From Cytophagales bacterium UBA2561 (GTDB taxonomy: Bacteria; Bacteroidota; Bacteroidia; Cytophagales; Thermoflexibacteraceae), in NCBI GenBank assembly GCA_002340355.1, contig DDLX01000043.1, positions 186,001 through 250,000 on the forward strand: a stretch of DNA of 64,000 bases, written 5' to 3'. A program made the translations under genes and the position numbers. Of this stretch, positions 1-9,457 are shown in pieces; positions within the stretch are counted from its first letter, which is position 1, and each line of letters starts with the position of its first letter. A model generated the notes under the pieces. It was not told the origin of the DNA and did not search any database. It saw only the letters and a program-made list of their open reading frames with translations.

Positions 1-2
1 AA

Positions 3-1835
3 CCCAGTATTAAGGGTTGGGTGCTAGGTACACCTGAAGAAGACGGTGAGAAAAAAGTATATATCAAATTTCGAGATAAAGCAGGAAATGTGAGCGGTAT
101 TGTATCAGATAAAATTGTTTTGGATAGAACAGCTCCTTTTGATTGTCAACTCAAAGAAATTGTTAGTCCAGATGGAAACAAACAGTTTGCTACTGACCAA
201 TCGTGTATGGTCAATTTATCCATCTTTGCCCGAGAAGCTGACTCGATGATGGTCAGTAATTCGATTGAATTTACCGATGCAACATGGGTTGCTTATAAAG
301 AAAATATTCAGCACAAACTTCCTCGAATTGAAGGAAAACGGACGGTATATGTCAAGTTTAAGGATAATGCTGGGAATATTTCAGACCGTGCTGTTCAGAA
401 CAGTATTATTATGGATTTAACTCCACCTCTTAAGCCAAGTGTTGTTCTGAATCGAAGTGATAGTGTTACGCGAAGTCGAAATGTAGTCTTACAAATTTAT
501 GGTGAGCAAGATGATTATGGACATAAACCCAAACAAATGATGGTTTCGCCTTATCCTGAATTCCGAAATGCTCGTTGGCAAGCCTATACCGAGAAAAATA
601 TGGATTGGGAATTACAGGGAGAAGATGGAGTGAAGCAAGTTTATGTCAAGTTTCGGGATGAAGCTGGAAATATTTCTGAACCATCCATGGATCAAATTAT
701 GCTTGATCGAAGACCTCCTATCAAAGGTTCAGTTAAAATTATTGGTACAAATAAATTAACTAAAATTCAGAAAGTTTCATTAGAAATTGTTGCGGAAGAT
801 GCTGCTGAAATGATGATTTCTAATAGCTTCAATTTTACGGATATCGAAGGAAAACCTACCCAGTGGGAGCCTTTCAAAACCATGAAACAATGGACATTAG
901 TTGAAAGAGATGGATTGAAAACAGTTTTTGTCAAGTTCAAAGATGCGATTGGAAATATGTCTAGGGTAACTTATGATAAAATTGGTTTAGATATGACACC
1001 ACCACGTTATGGTAAAGTGGAAATTAATGAAAATGCTAAATACACGACTAATATCAATAAACGAGTCACCTTAAAACTATTTGCTAGAGAGGCTAAGGAA
1101 ATGCAAATTAGTAATAGTAATGATTTTGCAGAAGCCAAGTGGATTGCTTATGAGTATTTTCATGAGTGGGAATTAGAGGGAGATGATGGACTAAAGAGTG
1201 TATTTGTTCGATTTCGAGATCAAGCAGGGAACGAAACCAAACCCGTTCAAGACCAAATTATTTTAGATCGACAGGCTCCATTTAATGCCCAATTAGAAAT
1301 CGACCATAATTCTACATGTACAAACAATGGTGGAAATCGAGTAGCTTTAACTTTGAATGTAGAAGATGCTGAAGAAATGCAAATTAGTAACAGTAAGCAC
1401 TTTAGTTCTTCTTTGCGTTGGTTGCCTTACAATAAAAATTTCAGTTGGCGACTGAGTGGACAAAATGGAGTAAAGCGAGTTTATGCCCGTTTCCGAGACG
1501 ATGCAGGTAATTTGTCACCTATGGTAAATGCCTCAATTATGTTGGATACACAAGCTCCTAAACCTGGACGAGTGAAGATTAATGGAGGAAAAACAATTAC
1601 GAACGATTCTCGTATATTATTGGAATTTACGGCTACAGGAGCAGATTATATGTGTATTTCCAATAGCCCTAATGCACCCTGTGAAAGTCCTGATTGGCGA
1701 CCTTTTGAAAGCCTTATTGAATGGGACTTGAAACCAGGGGCAGGACGAAGAGGAGTCTATGTACGCTTTAAAGACAGTTGTGGGAATGAAACCCGTACTC
1801 CTATTACAGCTTTCATTATGGTAGCCTATGATTAA
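3..1835 (+). CDS. Ig-like repeat protein, C-terminal part (gene runs off the left edge)
   Basis: The frame is open from base 3, so the gene begins outside the window and no true start is visible. The visible part, over 600 residues, is about seven copies of a roughly 90-residue beta-sandwich repeat. Each copy carries a 'M-ISNS--F' strand, a 'W--Y' strand, then 'DG-K-VYVKFRDEAGNIS' and ends near 'ILDRTAP'. This resembles the Ig/fibronectin-like repeats of bacterial surface and adhesion proteins, but I cannot name a family. The protein ends in the last repeat (FIMVAYD) with no T9SS sorting tail, so export by that route is not shown. A hairpin at 1871-1903 closes the transcript. Function unknown; structural or adhesive is an inference. 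Confidence 0.8.
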   Translation, partial: PSIKGWVLGTPEEDGEKKVYIKFRDKAGNVSGIVSDKIVLDRTAPFDCQLKEIVSPDGNKQFATDQSCMVNLSIFAREADSMMVSNSIEFTDATWVAYKENIQHKLPRIEGKRTVYVKFKDNAGNISDRAVQNSIIMDLTPPLKPSVVLNRSDSVTRSRNVVLQIYGEQDDYGHKPKQMMVSPYPEFRNARWQAYTEKNMDWELQGEDGVKQVYVKFRDEAGNISEPSMDQIMLDRRPPIKGSVKIIGTNKLTKIQKVSLEIVAEDAAEMMISNSFNFTDIEGKPTQWEPFKTMKQWTLVERDGLKTVFVKFKDAIGNMSRVTYDKIGLDMTPPRYGKVEINENAKYTTNINKRVTLKLFAREAKEMQISNSNDFAEAKWIAYEYFHEWELEGDDGLKSVFVRFRDQAGNETKPVQDQIILDRQAPFNAQLEIDHNSTCTNNGGNRVALTLNVEDAEEMQISNSKHFSSSLRWLPYNKNFSWRLSGQNGVKRVYARFRDDAGNLSPMVNASIMLDTQAPKPGRVKINGGKTITNDSRILLEFTATGADYMCISNSPNAPCESPDWRPFESLIEWDLKPGAGRRGVYVRFKDSCGNETRTPITAFIMVAYD

Positions 1836-1870
1836 TCAAAAGCTTGATTATGAATAACTTTTAAGATTTT

Positions 1871-1903
1871 AATGCTCCAAGTATTCTAAATATTTGGAGC
1901 ATT
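1871..1903 (+). terminator. Hairpin after the Ig-repeat gene
   Basis: A 15-base-pair stem (AATGCTCCAAGTATT against AATATTTGGAGCATT, loop CTA) contains one G-U wobble that works only on the plus strand. A weak T-rich run follows. It lies 35 bases after the stop of the plus-strand gene and before the convergent aroC, so I read it as that gene's terminator. Confidence 0.65.
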
Positions 1904-1929
1904 TCTTAGATAAAGATATTATTTTCTAG

Positions 1930-3015
1930 TTATTCCAAATTACTAATATTAGCTGATTGGTTTCGTAAATAAAAATCCGTTAAAACTAGGGCAGTCATTG
2001 CTTCTACGATTGGAACAGCACGAGGTACAACACAAGGGTCATGCCGTCCTTTGCCTATTACGGTTACGGTTTTTCCTTCCTTATCAACACTATTTTGGTC
2101 TTTCATCAAAGTTGCGACAGGTTTAAACGCAATTCGAAAATAAATCGGTTCCCCATTTGAAATGCCACCCTGAATGCCACCCGAATAGTTCGTATGAGTT
2201 CGAACCTTTCCATTTTCAATATAAAATTCGTCATTATGTTCTGAACCGTACATTTCAATACCCTCAAAACCACTTCCATACTCGAATCCCTTAACAGCAT
2301 TAATACTCAACATTGCCTTACCCAATTCGGCATGTAATTTATCGAAAGCAGGCTCACCTAAACCGACAGGAACATCCGTTGCTATACAACTTACAATTCC
2401 TCCGATAGTATCTTGATTCAGACGAGTCTGGTCAATCAAATCAAACATTTTTTGAGCTGTTTCAGAGTCAGGACAACGCACGGCATTTTTTTCAATTTCT
2501 GAAAAATCTAATTCTTCAACTGCTTTTTCAAGTCGTAATTTCCCGACCTGCGAAACATATGCCGTAATTTTTATTCCTATTTTTTCAAGAAATTTTTTAG
2601 CAATGGCTCCTCCTGCAACTCTGGCTACTGTCTCTCGTGCTGAGCTTCTACCACCACCTCGGTAATCTCGTGAACCGTATTTGGTTTGATAAGTATAATC
2701 GGCGTGAGAAGGACGAAAAGTATCTTTGATATGAGAGTAGTCTTTACTTCGAGCATCTGCATTTTTGACCAATAACATAATGGGAGTCCCTTGCGTTTTT
2801 CCCTCAAAAACTCCTGATAAAATTTCGACTTGGTCGGCTTCTTTGCGTTGTGTCGTAATACGAGATTGCCCAGGTTTTCGGCGGTCTAACTCCTTCTGAA
2901 TTAGTTCTTCATCAATTTCTAAACCTGCAGGACAACCATCTACAATCACACCGACTGCTTTGCCATGTGATTCGCCGAAAGTGGTAATCCGAAAAATATG
3001 ACCGTATGAATTCAT
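1930..3015 (-). CDS. aroC: Chorismate synthase
   Basis: Converts 5-enolpyruvylshikimate-3-phosphate to chorismate with reduced FMN, the last common step of aromatic amino acid synthesis in the cytosol. The 361 residues match the family length. The N-terminal signature 'GESHGKAVGVIVDG' lies at residues 14-27. The basic substrate/FMN region 'RPSHADYTYQTKYG' followed by 'DYRGGGRSSARETVARVAGG' lies at about residues 100-135. The C-terminal 'GRHDPCVVPRAVPIVEAM' block is also present. It stands alone among shikimate genes here. A -7 promoter match lies at 3108-3115, giving a leader of about 90 bases that contains an inverted repeat. Confidence 0.97.
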   Translation of the reverse strand: MNSYGHIFRITTFGESHGKAVGVIVDGCPAGLEIDEELIQKELDRRKPGQSRITTQRKEADQVEILSGVFEGKTQGTPIMLLVKNADARSKDYSHIKDTFRPSHADYTYQTKYGSRDYRGGGRSSARETVARVAGGAIAKKFLEKIGIKITAYVSQVGKLRLEKAVEELDFSEIEKNAVRCPDSETAQKMFDLIDQTRLNQDTIGGIVSCIATDVPVGLGEPAFDKLHAELGKAMLSINAVKGFEYGSGFEGIEMYGSEHNDEFYIENGKVRTHTNYSGGIQGGISNGEPIYFRIAFKPVATLMKDQNSVDKEGKTVTVIGKGRHDPCVVPRAVPIVEAMTALVLTDFYLRNQSANISNLE

Positions 3016-3047
3016 TGACTTTAAATTTCTTATGAGTAATTATTTTA

Positions 3048-3080
3048 TCAATTAAAAACATAAGAATTATTCTTAATTGA
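3048..3080. repeat. Inverted repeat in the aroC leader
   Basis: TCAATTAA at 3048-3055 pairs with TTAATTGA at 3073-3080, and the stem extends a few AT pairs outward. It lies 33 bases upstream of the aroC ATG and inside the predicted 5' untranslated region. It could be an operator or an RNA stem, and its AT-rich content makes chance formation possible. Confidence 0.35.
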
Positions 3081-3107
3081 TTAAACAAAACAAATACAAT
3101 TTTAAAG

Positions 3108-3115
3108 CAAAGATA
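3108..3115 (-). promoter_or_regulatory. Candidate -7 promoter element for aroC
   Basis: On the minus strand this reads TATCTTTG, an exact match to the Bacteroidota -7 consensus TAnnTTTG. No TTG lies 19-21 bases further upstream, so the -33 half is missing or weak. Confidence 0.45.
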
Positions 3116-3141
3116 CCTCAATCCCTTAAAATCTTTTTTGA

Positions 3142-3777
3142 TCAGGAAGGTTCTATATTTTCAGGCATGGGCATTACCAACATCAGGGCATGAACTCGAT
3201 AGGTGAGTTTGCGAGTTTGTTCTTCACATCTATAATATTTTCGCAATTTTTCTCCTTTCCGAAATAATCTTCCATCTTCTAATCGAAATAGGCTGTTTTC
3301 AGGCAATTTCTCCAATTCTGTATAATCTTCGGTTGTTTTATCATAAGAGCGTAATAAGCGATATAAATTATCATCTCGGCAAGTGGCAGCACTAGGTTTT
3401 TGTAAGTAGACTCGGATAGCTTGGGCTAATTCCTTTGGAAAAATATTTTTCTGTAAGAAAATTTCCGCTTCTCTTCGAAACATTTCAGCCCACTCTTCAC
3501 CATGTGGACGAACAGTGTTCTGATGTTTTTTCCAAGTTTCTAAATGAGCAAACTCATGAATCAATGTTAATAAAAAGGCATATGGATTTAAGTCCGCATT
3601 GATGGTAATTTGATGTCCATTTTGGCGGTGAGGTGGACGATAATTACCTAAAACAGTTTTGCGTTTAGGCGTAATTTTTAATAAAATAGCATCTGTTTTT
3701 ATCTTTTTAACTACTTCGTTAACAGAGTTTTGAGGTAAGTATTTCGATAAAATCTGAGTAAATTGTGCATCAGTCAT
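3142..3777 (-). CDS. SprT-like zinc metalloprotease family protein
   Basis: A cytosolic SprT-like domain protein of 211 residues. The metalloprotease motif HEFAH is at residues 74-78, and a downstream 'HGEEW' at about 92-96 supplies the third ligand region, the family pattern HExxH...HG-EW. The C-terminal half has Cys-bearing strands ('CRDDN', 'YYRCEEQTRKL') but no complete four-cysteine ribbon that I can identify. SprT and Spartan relatives act in DNA-protein crosslink repair; whether this one does is inference. It lies upstream of aroC in the same direction with a 126-base gap that contains the aroC promoter. Confidence 0.85.
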   Translation of the reverse strand: MTDAQFTQILSKYLPQNSVNEVVKKIKTDAILLKITPKRKTVLGNYRPPHRQNGHQITINADLNPYAFLLTLIHEFAHLETWKKHQNTVRPHGEEWAEMFRREAEIFLQKNIFPKELAQAIRVYLQKPSAATCRDDNLYRLLRSYDKTTEDYTELEKLPENSLFRLEDGRLFRKGEKLRKYYRCEEQTRKLTYRVHALMLVMPMPENIEPS

Positions 3778-3898
3778 GAGTTAGGGATTTAAGGAAATCA
3801 AAAATCGGCTTTGAGGTGGAATCTAAACGCTATATCTGTTTGACTGTTTTTGTAATATATAAATAATCCTAAAATAAACTTTAGCATTATTTCTAGCT

Positions 3899-3906
3899 TA
3901 TGTTTG
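3899..3906 (+). promoter_or_regulatory. Candidate -7 element for the HMG-CoA-lyase-like gene
   Basis: TATGTTTG matches TAnnTTTG and lies 75 bases before the plus-strand start codon at 3982. The upstream -33 element is poor (TTT or TTA), so this is tentative. Confidence 0.35.
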
Positions 3907-3981
3907 TCATAACTCTATGAAAATTCGTATTTTACGCTTCCATATACACCAATAAAAACACGAACAAATACTTCAAAACAG

Positions 3982-4827
3982 ATGAAAATTATTGAGTGTC
4001 CAAGGGACGCAATGCAAGGACTAAAAGACTTTATACCTACAACTACTAAAGTCGGCTACCTTAATAAACTGCTCAAAGTCGGATTCCACACAATTGACTT
4101 TGGTAGTTTTGTATCACCTACGGTAATTCCGCAAATGAAAGATACAGCGCAAGTACTGGAAAAGTTAGATTTAACCGTTACATCATCTAAATTATTAGCT
4201 ATTGTTGCCAATCAAAAAGGCGCAAAATTAGCCAGTGTTCATCCTGAAATTGCTTTTTTGGGCTATCCACTTTCTATCTCAGAAACTTTTCAATTTCGGA
4301 ATACTCGCAAAAGTATCGCCCAGTCATTCAGCGTAGTAGAAGATATTCAAGAAACTTGCCAAAAAAAATCTAAAAAATTAGTGGTTTATCTTTCGATGGC
4401 TTTCGGTAACCCTTATGATGATCCTTATCACCCTGAAATTTTGGAAGAATTTAGTGAACGATTAGCCCAAATGGATATTGGCATTATTCAGATTTCGGAT
4501 ACTATCGGTTCTTCTACTCCTGAATTAATTCATTTGATTTTCAGCAATTTACTAAAAAAATTTCCTAAAATTGAATTTGGTTCTCACTTTCATTCTGGAT
4601 ACAATACTGCGAATGAAAAAATTTTGACTGCTTATCAGGCAGGTTGCTCTCGATTTGATGGCGCAATTGGAGGCTATGGAGGTTGTCCGATGGCAAAAAA
4701 TGAATTAACGGGTAATATTACTACCGAACAAATGATACAATTATTTTTGAGTAGGAATATTAATTTAGAAATTAATTTTGAGGCTTTTTCAGAAGCTATT
4801 CGTATGAGTCGGGAAATTTTTCCTTAA
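3982..4827 (+). CDS. Hydroxymethylglutaryl-CoA lyase-like aldolase
   Basis: A 281-residue TIM-barrel protein of the HMGL-like family. It has the N-terminal 'ECPRDAMQG' (residues 5-13, equivalent to the catalytic E-x-x-RDG-Q region, with Ala where Gly is usual). A metal-binding 'SHFHSGYN' has its histidines at 202 and 204. The signature loop 'GGYGGCPMAKNELTGNITTE' is at 230-249, with the catalytic-type cysteine at 235. HMG-CoA lyase splits HMG-CoA to acetyl-CoA and acetoacetate in leucine breakdown. Neighbours give no pathway support, so the exact substrate is less certain than the family. Confidence 0.85.
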   Translation: MKIIECPRDAMQGLKDFIPTTTKVGYLNKLLKVGFHTIDFGSFVSPTVIPQMKDTAQVLEKLDLTVTSSKLLAIVANQKGAKLASVHPEIAFLGYPLSISETFQFRNTRKSIAQSFSVVEDIQETCQKKSKKLVVYLSMAFGNPYDDPYHPEILEEFSERLAQMDIGIIQISDTIGSSTPELIHLIFSNLLKKFPKIEFGSHFHSGYNTANEKILTAYQAGCSRFDGAIGGYGGCPMAKNELTGNITTEQMIQLFLSRNINLEINFEAFSEAIRMSREIFP

Positions 4828-4885
4828 AAATTATGTCTTTTGTGTCTTCAAATTAAATCTATTGTTAATATATTTATCTACTAGA

Positions 4886-4933
4886 AATTGCTGGTCTTGA
4901 TTCCGTTTTGAAGCGGTTCAAACACCAGCAATT
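4886..4933. repeat. Inverted repeat 1
   Basis: AATTGCTGGT at 4886-4895 pairs perfectly with ACCAGCAATT at 4924-4933. A second short GC pairing (CCG with CGG) lies inside. No T-run follows on either strand, so it does not look like an intrinsic terminator. Confidence 0.6.
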
Positions 4934-4963
4934 GCCTTAAAACAGATCTAGTTTTCAAGTATC

Positions 4964-4997
4964 TTTGTTGGTATTCAAATGAAATTATACCAACAAA
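4964..4997. repeat. Inverted repeat 2
   Basis: TTTGTTGGTAT at 4964-4974 pairs perfectly (11 bp) with ATACCAACAAA at 4987-4997. The first arm overlaps a TATCTTTG sequence that matches the promoter -7 consensus on the plus strand. Confidence 0.6.
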
Positions 4998-5139
4998 AAT
5001 TATTTTACAATATATTGATAATCAGTTTTTTTAATTCTCTAACTTCTTAGAAGTTGTTTAAAAATTTTTGAAAAATGTCTTGAGAGAATGAACCTCAACT
5101 AGTGAAATAGCTTTCATTGTTCAAAAATCGCCGATTTCC

Positions 5140-5169
5140 ATAAGGTAGGATTTGCAAACCCTACCTTAT
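5140..5169. repeat. Inverted repeat 3
   Basis: ATAAGGTAGG at 5140-5149 pairs perfectly with CCTACCTTAT at 5160-5169. The loop contains the self-complementary TTTGCAAA. It lies 56 bases downstream of the surA-like stop codon and could end that minus-strand transcript, although a U-run is lacking. Confidence 0.6.
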
Positions 5170-5224
5170 AGAAGTCTATATAAACACTTGATAATCATTT
5201 TTTAGTTAAAATTTAAATAACCTC

Positions 5225-6568
5225 TTAGAGATTTTCTAAAATCTGGCATTTCTTATAATCGGGGTCAATGTCGATAAAAACACTAGTTTTCATTTTATCA
5301 AACCACTTTTCAAGAATTCGATTTTTTTCATCAGTCAAAGCAGCTTCATAAATTTTTTCAAAATCATTTTCGAGGCTGGCGTAATGTCCTTTTTTCTTGC
5401 TTTTGAAATAAATAATCCGCACGGCTGCCTTGCCATCATCTGTACGAAATTCCAAAGGTTTACTAATATTTTCTACTTTCATGGTGTCAACAGTCTTATA
5501 AATAGCATAGTCCAATTGGTCACGGCTAATTTTAGAGGACATATTTTCAAAATTCATAAACATCCCTGCGTACATTTTCGTCTTTCGGTCATCCGAAAAA
5601 CGTTTTGCTGCCGCACCAAACTTAATAGAATCCGCCAAAATTTGGTTTCGTAAGCTATCCAAAAAATGTTCTGCTTCTTTCATATTCTCGGCAGTAGGTT
5701 TAGGACGCAACAAAATATGACGAGTTTTGAAACGGTTTCCTCTTCGCTCCAATAATTGAATCAAGTGAAACCCAAATTCTGACTCAACAGGGTCTCCGAT
5801 TTCTCCAGTTTTGAGACTCAAAGACATTGCCTCATATTCGGGGGCTAATTGTCCTCGTCCAAACCAACCTAAACTCCCGCCTTTGGTTGCTGTTCCCAAA
5901 TCTTCGGAATGAAGTCGAGCTAATTTCTCAAAATCTTCACCTCCTTCAATTTTTAGTTTAATTTCGTTGAGTTTTTGTTTGATTTTCCCTTTTTCAGATT
6001 TATCCACTTCAGGCAACTTAACGATTTGTCCTACTTCAACTTCAGTTGGTAAATAGGGAATACTATCTTTGGGAATGGCATTAAAAAATTTCTTGACTTG
6101 TCGAGGAGTTACTTTCAAATCCTGTGTTAGTTCTTGTTGCATCCGTTGGATGGTGAGTTGTTCTCGAATTGGATCAACAAGTTCTTCCCTCATTTCAGAT
6201 ACCGACTTGCCAAGACGCTCTTCAATTTCTTTTTCATCGGCATTCATTCCTTGCATAATATAATCCAAACGGCGTTGAACTTGAGACTCCACTTCGTCAG
6301 GAGTTACTTCGATCGAATCAATTTCGGCTTGTGCCAAAAGCATTTTATCGGTAATTAATCGCCTCAAAATCTGACATTTTTCAACTTTTTGTCCTTGCGA
6401 AGCCAATTGCAAATACATTCCTTCTAATTCTGATTTTAGGATAATGTAATTATCTACTTTGGCAATAATTTTATCAATCGTCACGGGATTTTTTTCGGAT
6501 TGCGCCCAAGCTCTATTCAAGGACATTCCCAATACGACAAGGAAAAATATTTTCAGAAAACGTTGCAT
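5225..6568 (-). CDS. Periplasmic peptidyl-prolyl isomerase / chaperone, SurA-like
   Basis: The chosen start at 6568 gives a signal peptide 'MQRFLKIFFLVVLGMSLNRA' ending at an Ala-Gln site; an upstream in-frame start would bury it. The mature part has a helical SurA-type N-terminal region, then two parvulin-type domains. The first contains 'GWFGRGQLAPEYEAMSL' and 'SEFGFHLIQLLE'; the second begins at 'FKTRHILLRPKP' and is more diverged. SurA proteins fold and escort outer-membrane barrel proteins through the periplasm. At 447 residues it matches family length. A TACGTTTG match on the minus strand at 6691-6698 could be its promoter. Confidence 0.92.
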   Translation of the reverse strand: MQRFLKIFFLVVLGMSLNRAWAQSEKNPVTIDKIIAKVDNYIILKSELEGMYLQLASQGQKVEKCQILRRLITDKMLLAQAEIDSIEVTPDEVESQVQRRLDYIMQGMNADEKEIEERLGKSVSEMREELVDPIREQLTIQRMQQELTQDLKVTPRQVKKFFNAIPKDSIPYLPTEVEVGQIVKLPEVDKSEKGKIKQKLNEIKLKIEGGEDFEKLARLHSEDLGTATKGGSLGWFGRGQLAPEYEAMSLSLKTGEIGDPVESEFGFHLIQLLERRGNRFKTRHILLRPKPTAENMKEAEHFLDSLRNQILADSIKFGAAAKRFSDDRKTKMYAGMFMNFENMSSKISRDQLDYAIYKTVDTMKVENISKPLEFRTDDGKAAVRIIYFKSKKKGHYASLENDFEKIYEAALTDEKNRILEKWFDKMKTSVFIDIDPDYKKCQILENL

Positions 6569-6690
6569 AATACTTTTAGATAATTTGGTAGGAATAGGAT
6601 TGAAAATCACATCAATCCTATTTTAAGTTTTTTGATGAACTAAAAATTTTAGAAGACTATCAGTTCTAAAAACAGACGTTCTTAGAGCTA

Positions 6691-6698
6691 CAAACGTA
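6691..6698 (-). promoter_or_regulatory. Candidate -7 element for the surA-like gene
   Basis: It reads TACGTTTG on the minus strand (TAnnTTTG), about 120 bases before the chosen start. No TTG is found at the expected -33 distance. Confidence 0.35.
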
Positions 6699-6790
6699 CA
6701 CGGAAAAATTGATTTTTGAGAACTAAAACATAGAATTCGTTCAAATTCAGGCTAAAACAAATTGTAATCTCAAGTTATTGGGGAATAATT

Positions 6791-9400
6791 TTATTCACCT
6801 AATAAACTCTTTAGCTCATTCAATTTGAGCAATGCTTCGACAGGCGAAATAGTATTAATATCCAGACTCTTCAATTTTTCTTTCAATAATTTCATAGCAG
6901 GATTTTCGGGTTCAAACATATTGAGCTGATATTTCACTTTGGGAACAGCCTGTAATTTCTGCCGATTTTTTGCGGATATTTTATCTTTCTCCAAATACTG
7001 CATAATTTCTTGCGCCCGAATTACTACCGAATTAGGCATTCCTGCCAGTTGTGCCACATGAATCCCAAAACTATGTTCGCTTCCACCTTTTTTGAGTTTT
7101 CGAAGAAAAATGATTTTGTCTTGAATTTCTTTAATGGCTACGTTATAATTTTTAACTCGCTCAAAATCAGATTCTAATTGATTTAATTCATGATAATGCG
7201 TAGCAAAAAGGGTTTTTGTTCGGCTCCGATTGTGTAAATGCTCAACAATTGCCCAAGCAATCGAAATACCATCATAAGTACTTGTTCCTCGTCCAATTTC
7301 ATCCATTAAAACCAGACTTTTATCCGTCAAATTATTCAAAATACTGGCGGTTTCCGTCATTTCGACCATAAAAGTCGATTCACCTCGTGCCAAATTATCG
7401 GAAGCTCCAACTCGTGTAAATACTTTATCTGTGATACTAATTTCAGCACTTTTGGCTGGAACAAAACTGCCTGCTTGAGCCATCAAAACTATCAAAGCCG
7501 TCTGCCGAAGAATTGCCGATTTTCCTGACATATTGGGACCCGTAATGATAATAATTTGTTGAGAATCAGCATCTAAAAAAACATCATTTGGAACATACTT
7601 TTCACCGATTGGCATTTGTTGCTCAATGACGGGATGTCGTCCTTCTTTTATGTCAATTTTAGTATTTTCTGTCATTTTGGGACGGATGTAATCATTTCGA
7701 ACAGCTATCATAGCAAAAGCTGTCAAGACATCAATTTGAGCTAAAATTTTAGCATTTTGCTGAATATCAAGGACATATTCTGAGCATTTATCTAACAAAT
7801 CTTGATATAATCGGTATTCAATGGCATGAATTTTTTCCTCTGCAGTCAGAATTTTTTCTTCGTATTCTTTGAGTTCGGCGGTAATGTAGCGTTCTGCATT
7901 AACTAAAGTTTGCTTTCGAATCCATTCAGACGGAACTTTATCTTTATGATTATTTCTGACTTCCAAATAATATCCAAAAACTTTATTATAAGCAATTTTC
8001 AAAGAAGAAATACCTGTTCGTTTAATTTCATCCTCTCGTAATTTCTCCAAAAAATCTTTACCTGAAAATGCAATTTTTCGCAATTCATCTAACTCATTAT
8101 CAATACCTTCTTGAATTAATTTGCCTAAATTAGTAACAACTGGTGGGTCTTCAGCAAGTTCTTTTTCAATTTTTTCGTGCAATTCCTCACATTCATGTAA
8201 GATTTTTCCTTTTTCTTGTAAAATTGGACTACATTTTTGGAGAACAACTTTCACCTTTTGAGTATGTGATAAAGCCCGTTTTAATTGCAACATTTCACGA
8301 GGATTGAGTCGCCGAGTCGAAATTTTGGCAGTCAATCTCTCTAAATCGCCAATAGGTTTGAGGATAGAAATTAGTTCTTCTGTAAGGCTTTCATTCTCAA
8401 CAAAAAATTGTACAATTTCATGACGTTCTTCAATTTTATCCTTTAATTTCAGAGGTAACAAAATCCATTTTTTGAGTAATCTTGCTCCTTGTGGGGTAGC
8501 AGCCTTATCTAAAATATCCGCTAAAGAAACTCCTGTATCATGCTGAGGATAAATAAGTTCTAAATTACGAATCGTAAATTTATCCAGCCAAACATATTTT
8601 TCTTCATCAATTCGAGCAATATTTGCAATATGCTTTATTTCATGATGTTCGGTAATGGTCAAATAGTATAAAATTGCACCACAAGCAATAATACTTTCAG
8701 GCATTTGCTCAATTCCAAATCCTTTCAAAGAGCTTACTTCAAAATGCTGAATTAACTTTTCGTATCCATAATCAATTTTGTACACCCAGTCCTCTAAAGA
8801 ATAGGTGTTATATTCATTTTCAAATATTTTTTCGTAATGTGCTTTTTCGGGCTTTGCGTAAATAATTTCGGATGGTGCAAAGCCCCGAATCAATTTTTCA
8901 ATATAATCTTTTGAACCTCTTGCCGTCAAGAATTCACCTGTCGAAATATCTAAAAAAGAAACTCCAAAAACTTCCTTTTTTGAGTTTTCTTTCGGGAAAT
9001 AAATAGAACATAAATAATTGTTTTGTTTGCCATCCAACACATTATCATTTAAGGAAACCCCTGGAGTAACTAATTCAGTTACACCACGTTTGACAATTCC
9101 CTTAGCTATTTTCGGATTCTCAAGTTGGTCACAAACTGCTACTCGTTCACCTGCTCGAACCAATTTTGGCAAATACGCATCTAAGGCATGATGTGGGAAA
9201 CCAGCTAATTCAATTTCTGAAGCTGAACCATTTGCTCTTTTAGTCAAGACAATATCCAAGATTTGGCTGGTACGCACTGCATCCTCACCAAAAGTTTCAT
9301 AAAAATCACCAACTCGAAATAATAAAATTGCTCCTGGATGTTTCGCCTTAATAGCATTGTATTGTTTCATTAAGGGAGTTACTTTCTTAGCTCTTGGCAT
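6791..9400 (-). CDS. mutS: DNA mismatch repair protein MutS
   Basis: Recognises mismatched bases and starts repair with MutL. From the ATG at 9400 it has 869 residues; a TTG four codons upstream is less likely. The mismatch-contact motif F33-Y-E35 lies in 'FRVGDFYETFGEDA'. Lever and clamp helices fill the middle. The C-terminal ATPase has Walker A 'GPNMSGKS', Walker B 'LVLMDEIGRGTSTYDG' and the 'FATHYHEL' motif. All key residues are present, so this is classic MutS rather than MutS2 (no Smr domain). No MutL lies nearby. Confidence 0.98.
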   Translation of the reverse strand: MPRAKKVTPLMKQYNAIKAKHPGAILLFRVGDFYETFGEDAVRTSQILDIVLTKRANGSASEIELAGFPHHALDAYLPKLVRAGERVAVCDQLENPKIAKGIVKRGVTELVTPGVSLNDNVLDGKQNNYLCSIYFPKENSKKEVFGVSFLDISTGEFLTARGSKDYIEKLIRGFAPSEIIYAKPEKAHYEKIFENEYNTYSLEDWVYKIDYGYEKLIQHFEVSSLKGFGIEQMPESIIACGAILYYLTITEHHEIKHIANIARIDEEKYVWLDKFTIRNLELIYPQHDTGVSLADILDKAATPQGARLLKKWILLPLKLKDKIEERHEIVQFFVENESLTEELISILKPIGDLERLTAKISTRRLNPREMLQLKRALSHTQKVKVVLQKCSPILQEKGKILHECEELHEKIEKELAEDPPVVTNLGKLIQEGIDNELDELRKIAFSGKDFLEKLREDEIKRTGISSLKIAYNKVFGYYLEVRNNHKDKVPSEWIRKQTLVNAERYITAELKEYEEKILTAEEKIHAIEYRLYQDLLDKCSEYVLDIQQNAKILAQIDVLTAFAMIAVRNDYIRPKMTENTKIDIKEGRHPVIEQQMPIGEKYVPNDVFLDADSQQIIIITGPNMSGKSAILRQTALIVLMAQAGSFVPAKSAEISITDKVFTRVGASDNLARGESTFMVEMTETASILNNLTDKSLVLMDEIGRGTSTYDGISIAWAIVEHLHNRSRTKTLFATHYHELNQLESDFERVKNYNVAIKEIQDKIIFLRKLKKGGSEHSFGIHVAQLAGMPNSVVIRAQEIMQYLEKDKISAKNRQKLQAVPKVKYQLNMFEPENPAMKLLKEKLKSLDINTISPVEALLKLNELKSLLGE

Positions 9401-9457
9401 TGTATCAGACAATATTAATTAGTTGGAAATGAGTAGAGAATGTTTATTTAAAGAAGC

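Larger units (their letters stand above)
4828..5224. other. 397-base intergenic region with three inverted repeats
   Basis: There is no convincing reading frame in this stretch between two convergent genes. It holds three separate inverted repeats, listed individually at 4886, 4964 and 5140, and no clear U-tract terminator. Confidence 0.7.
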
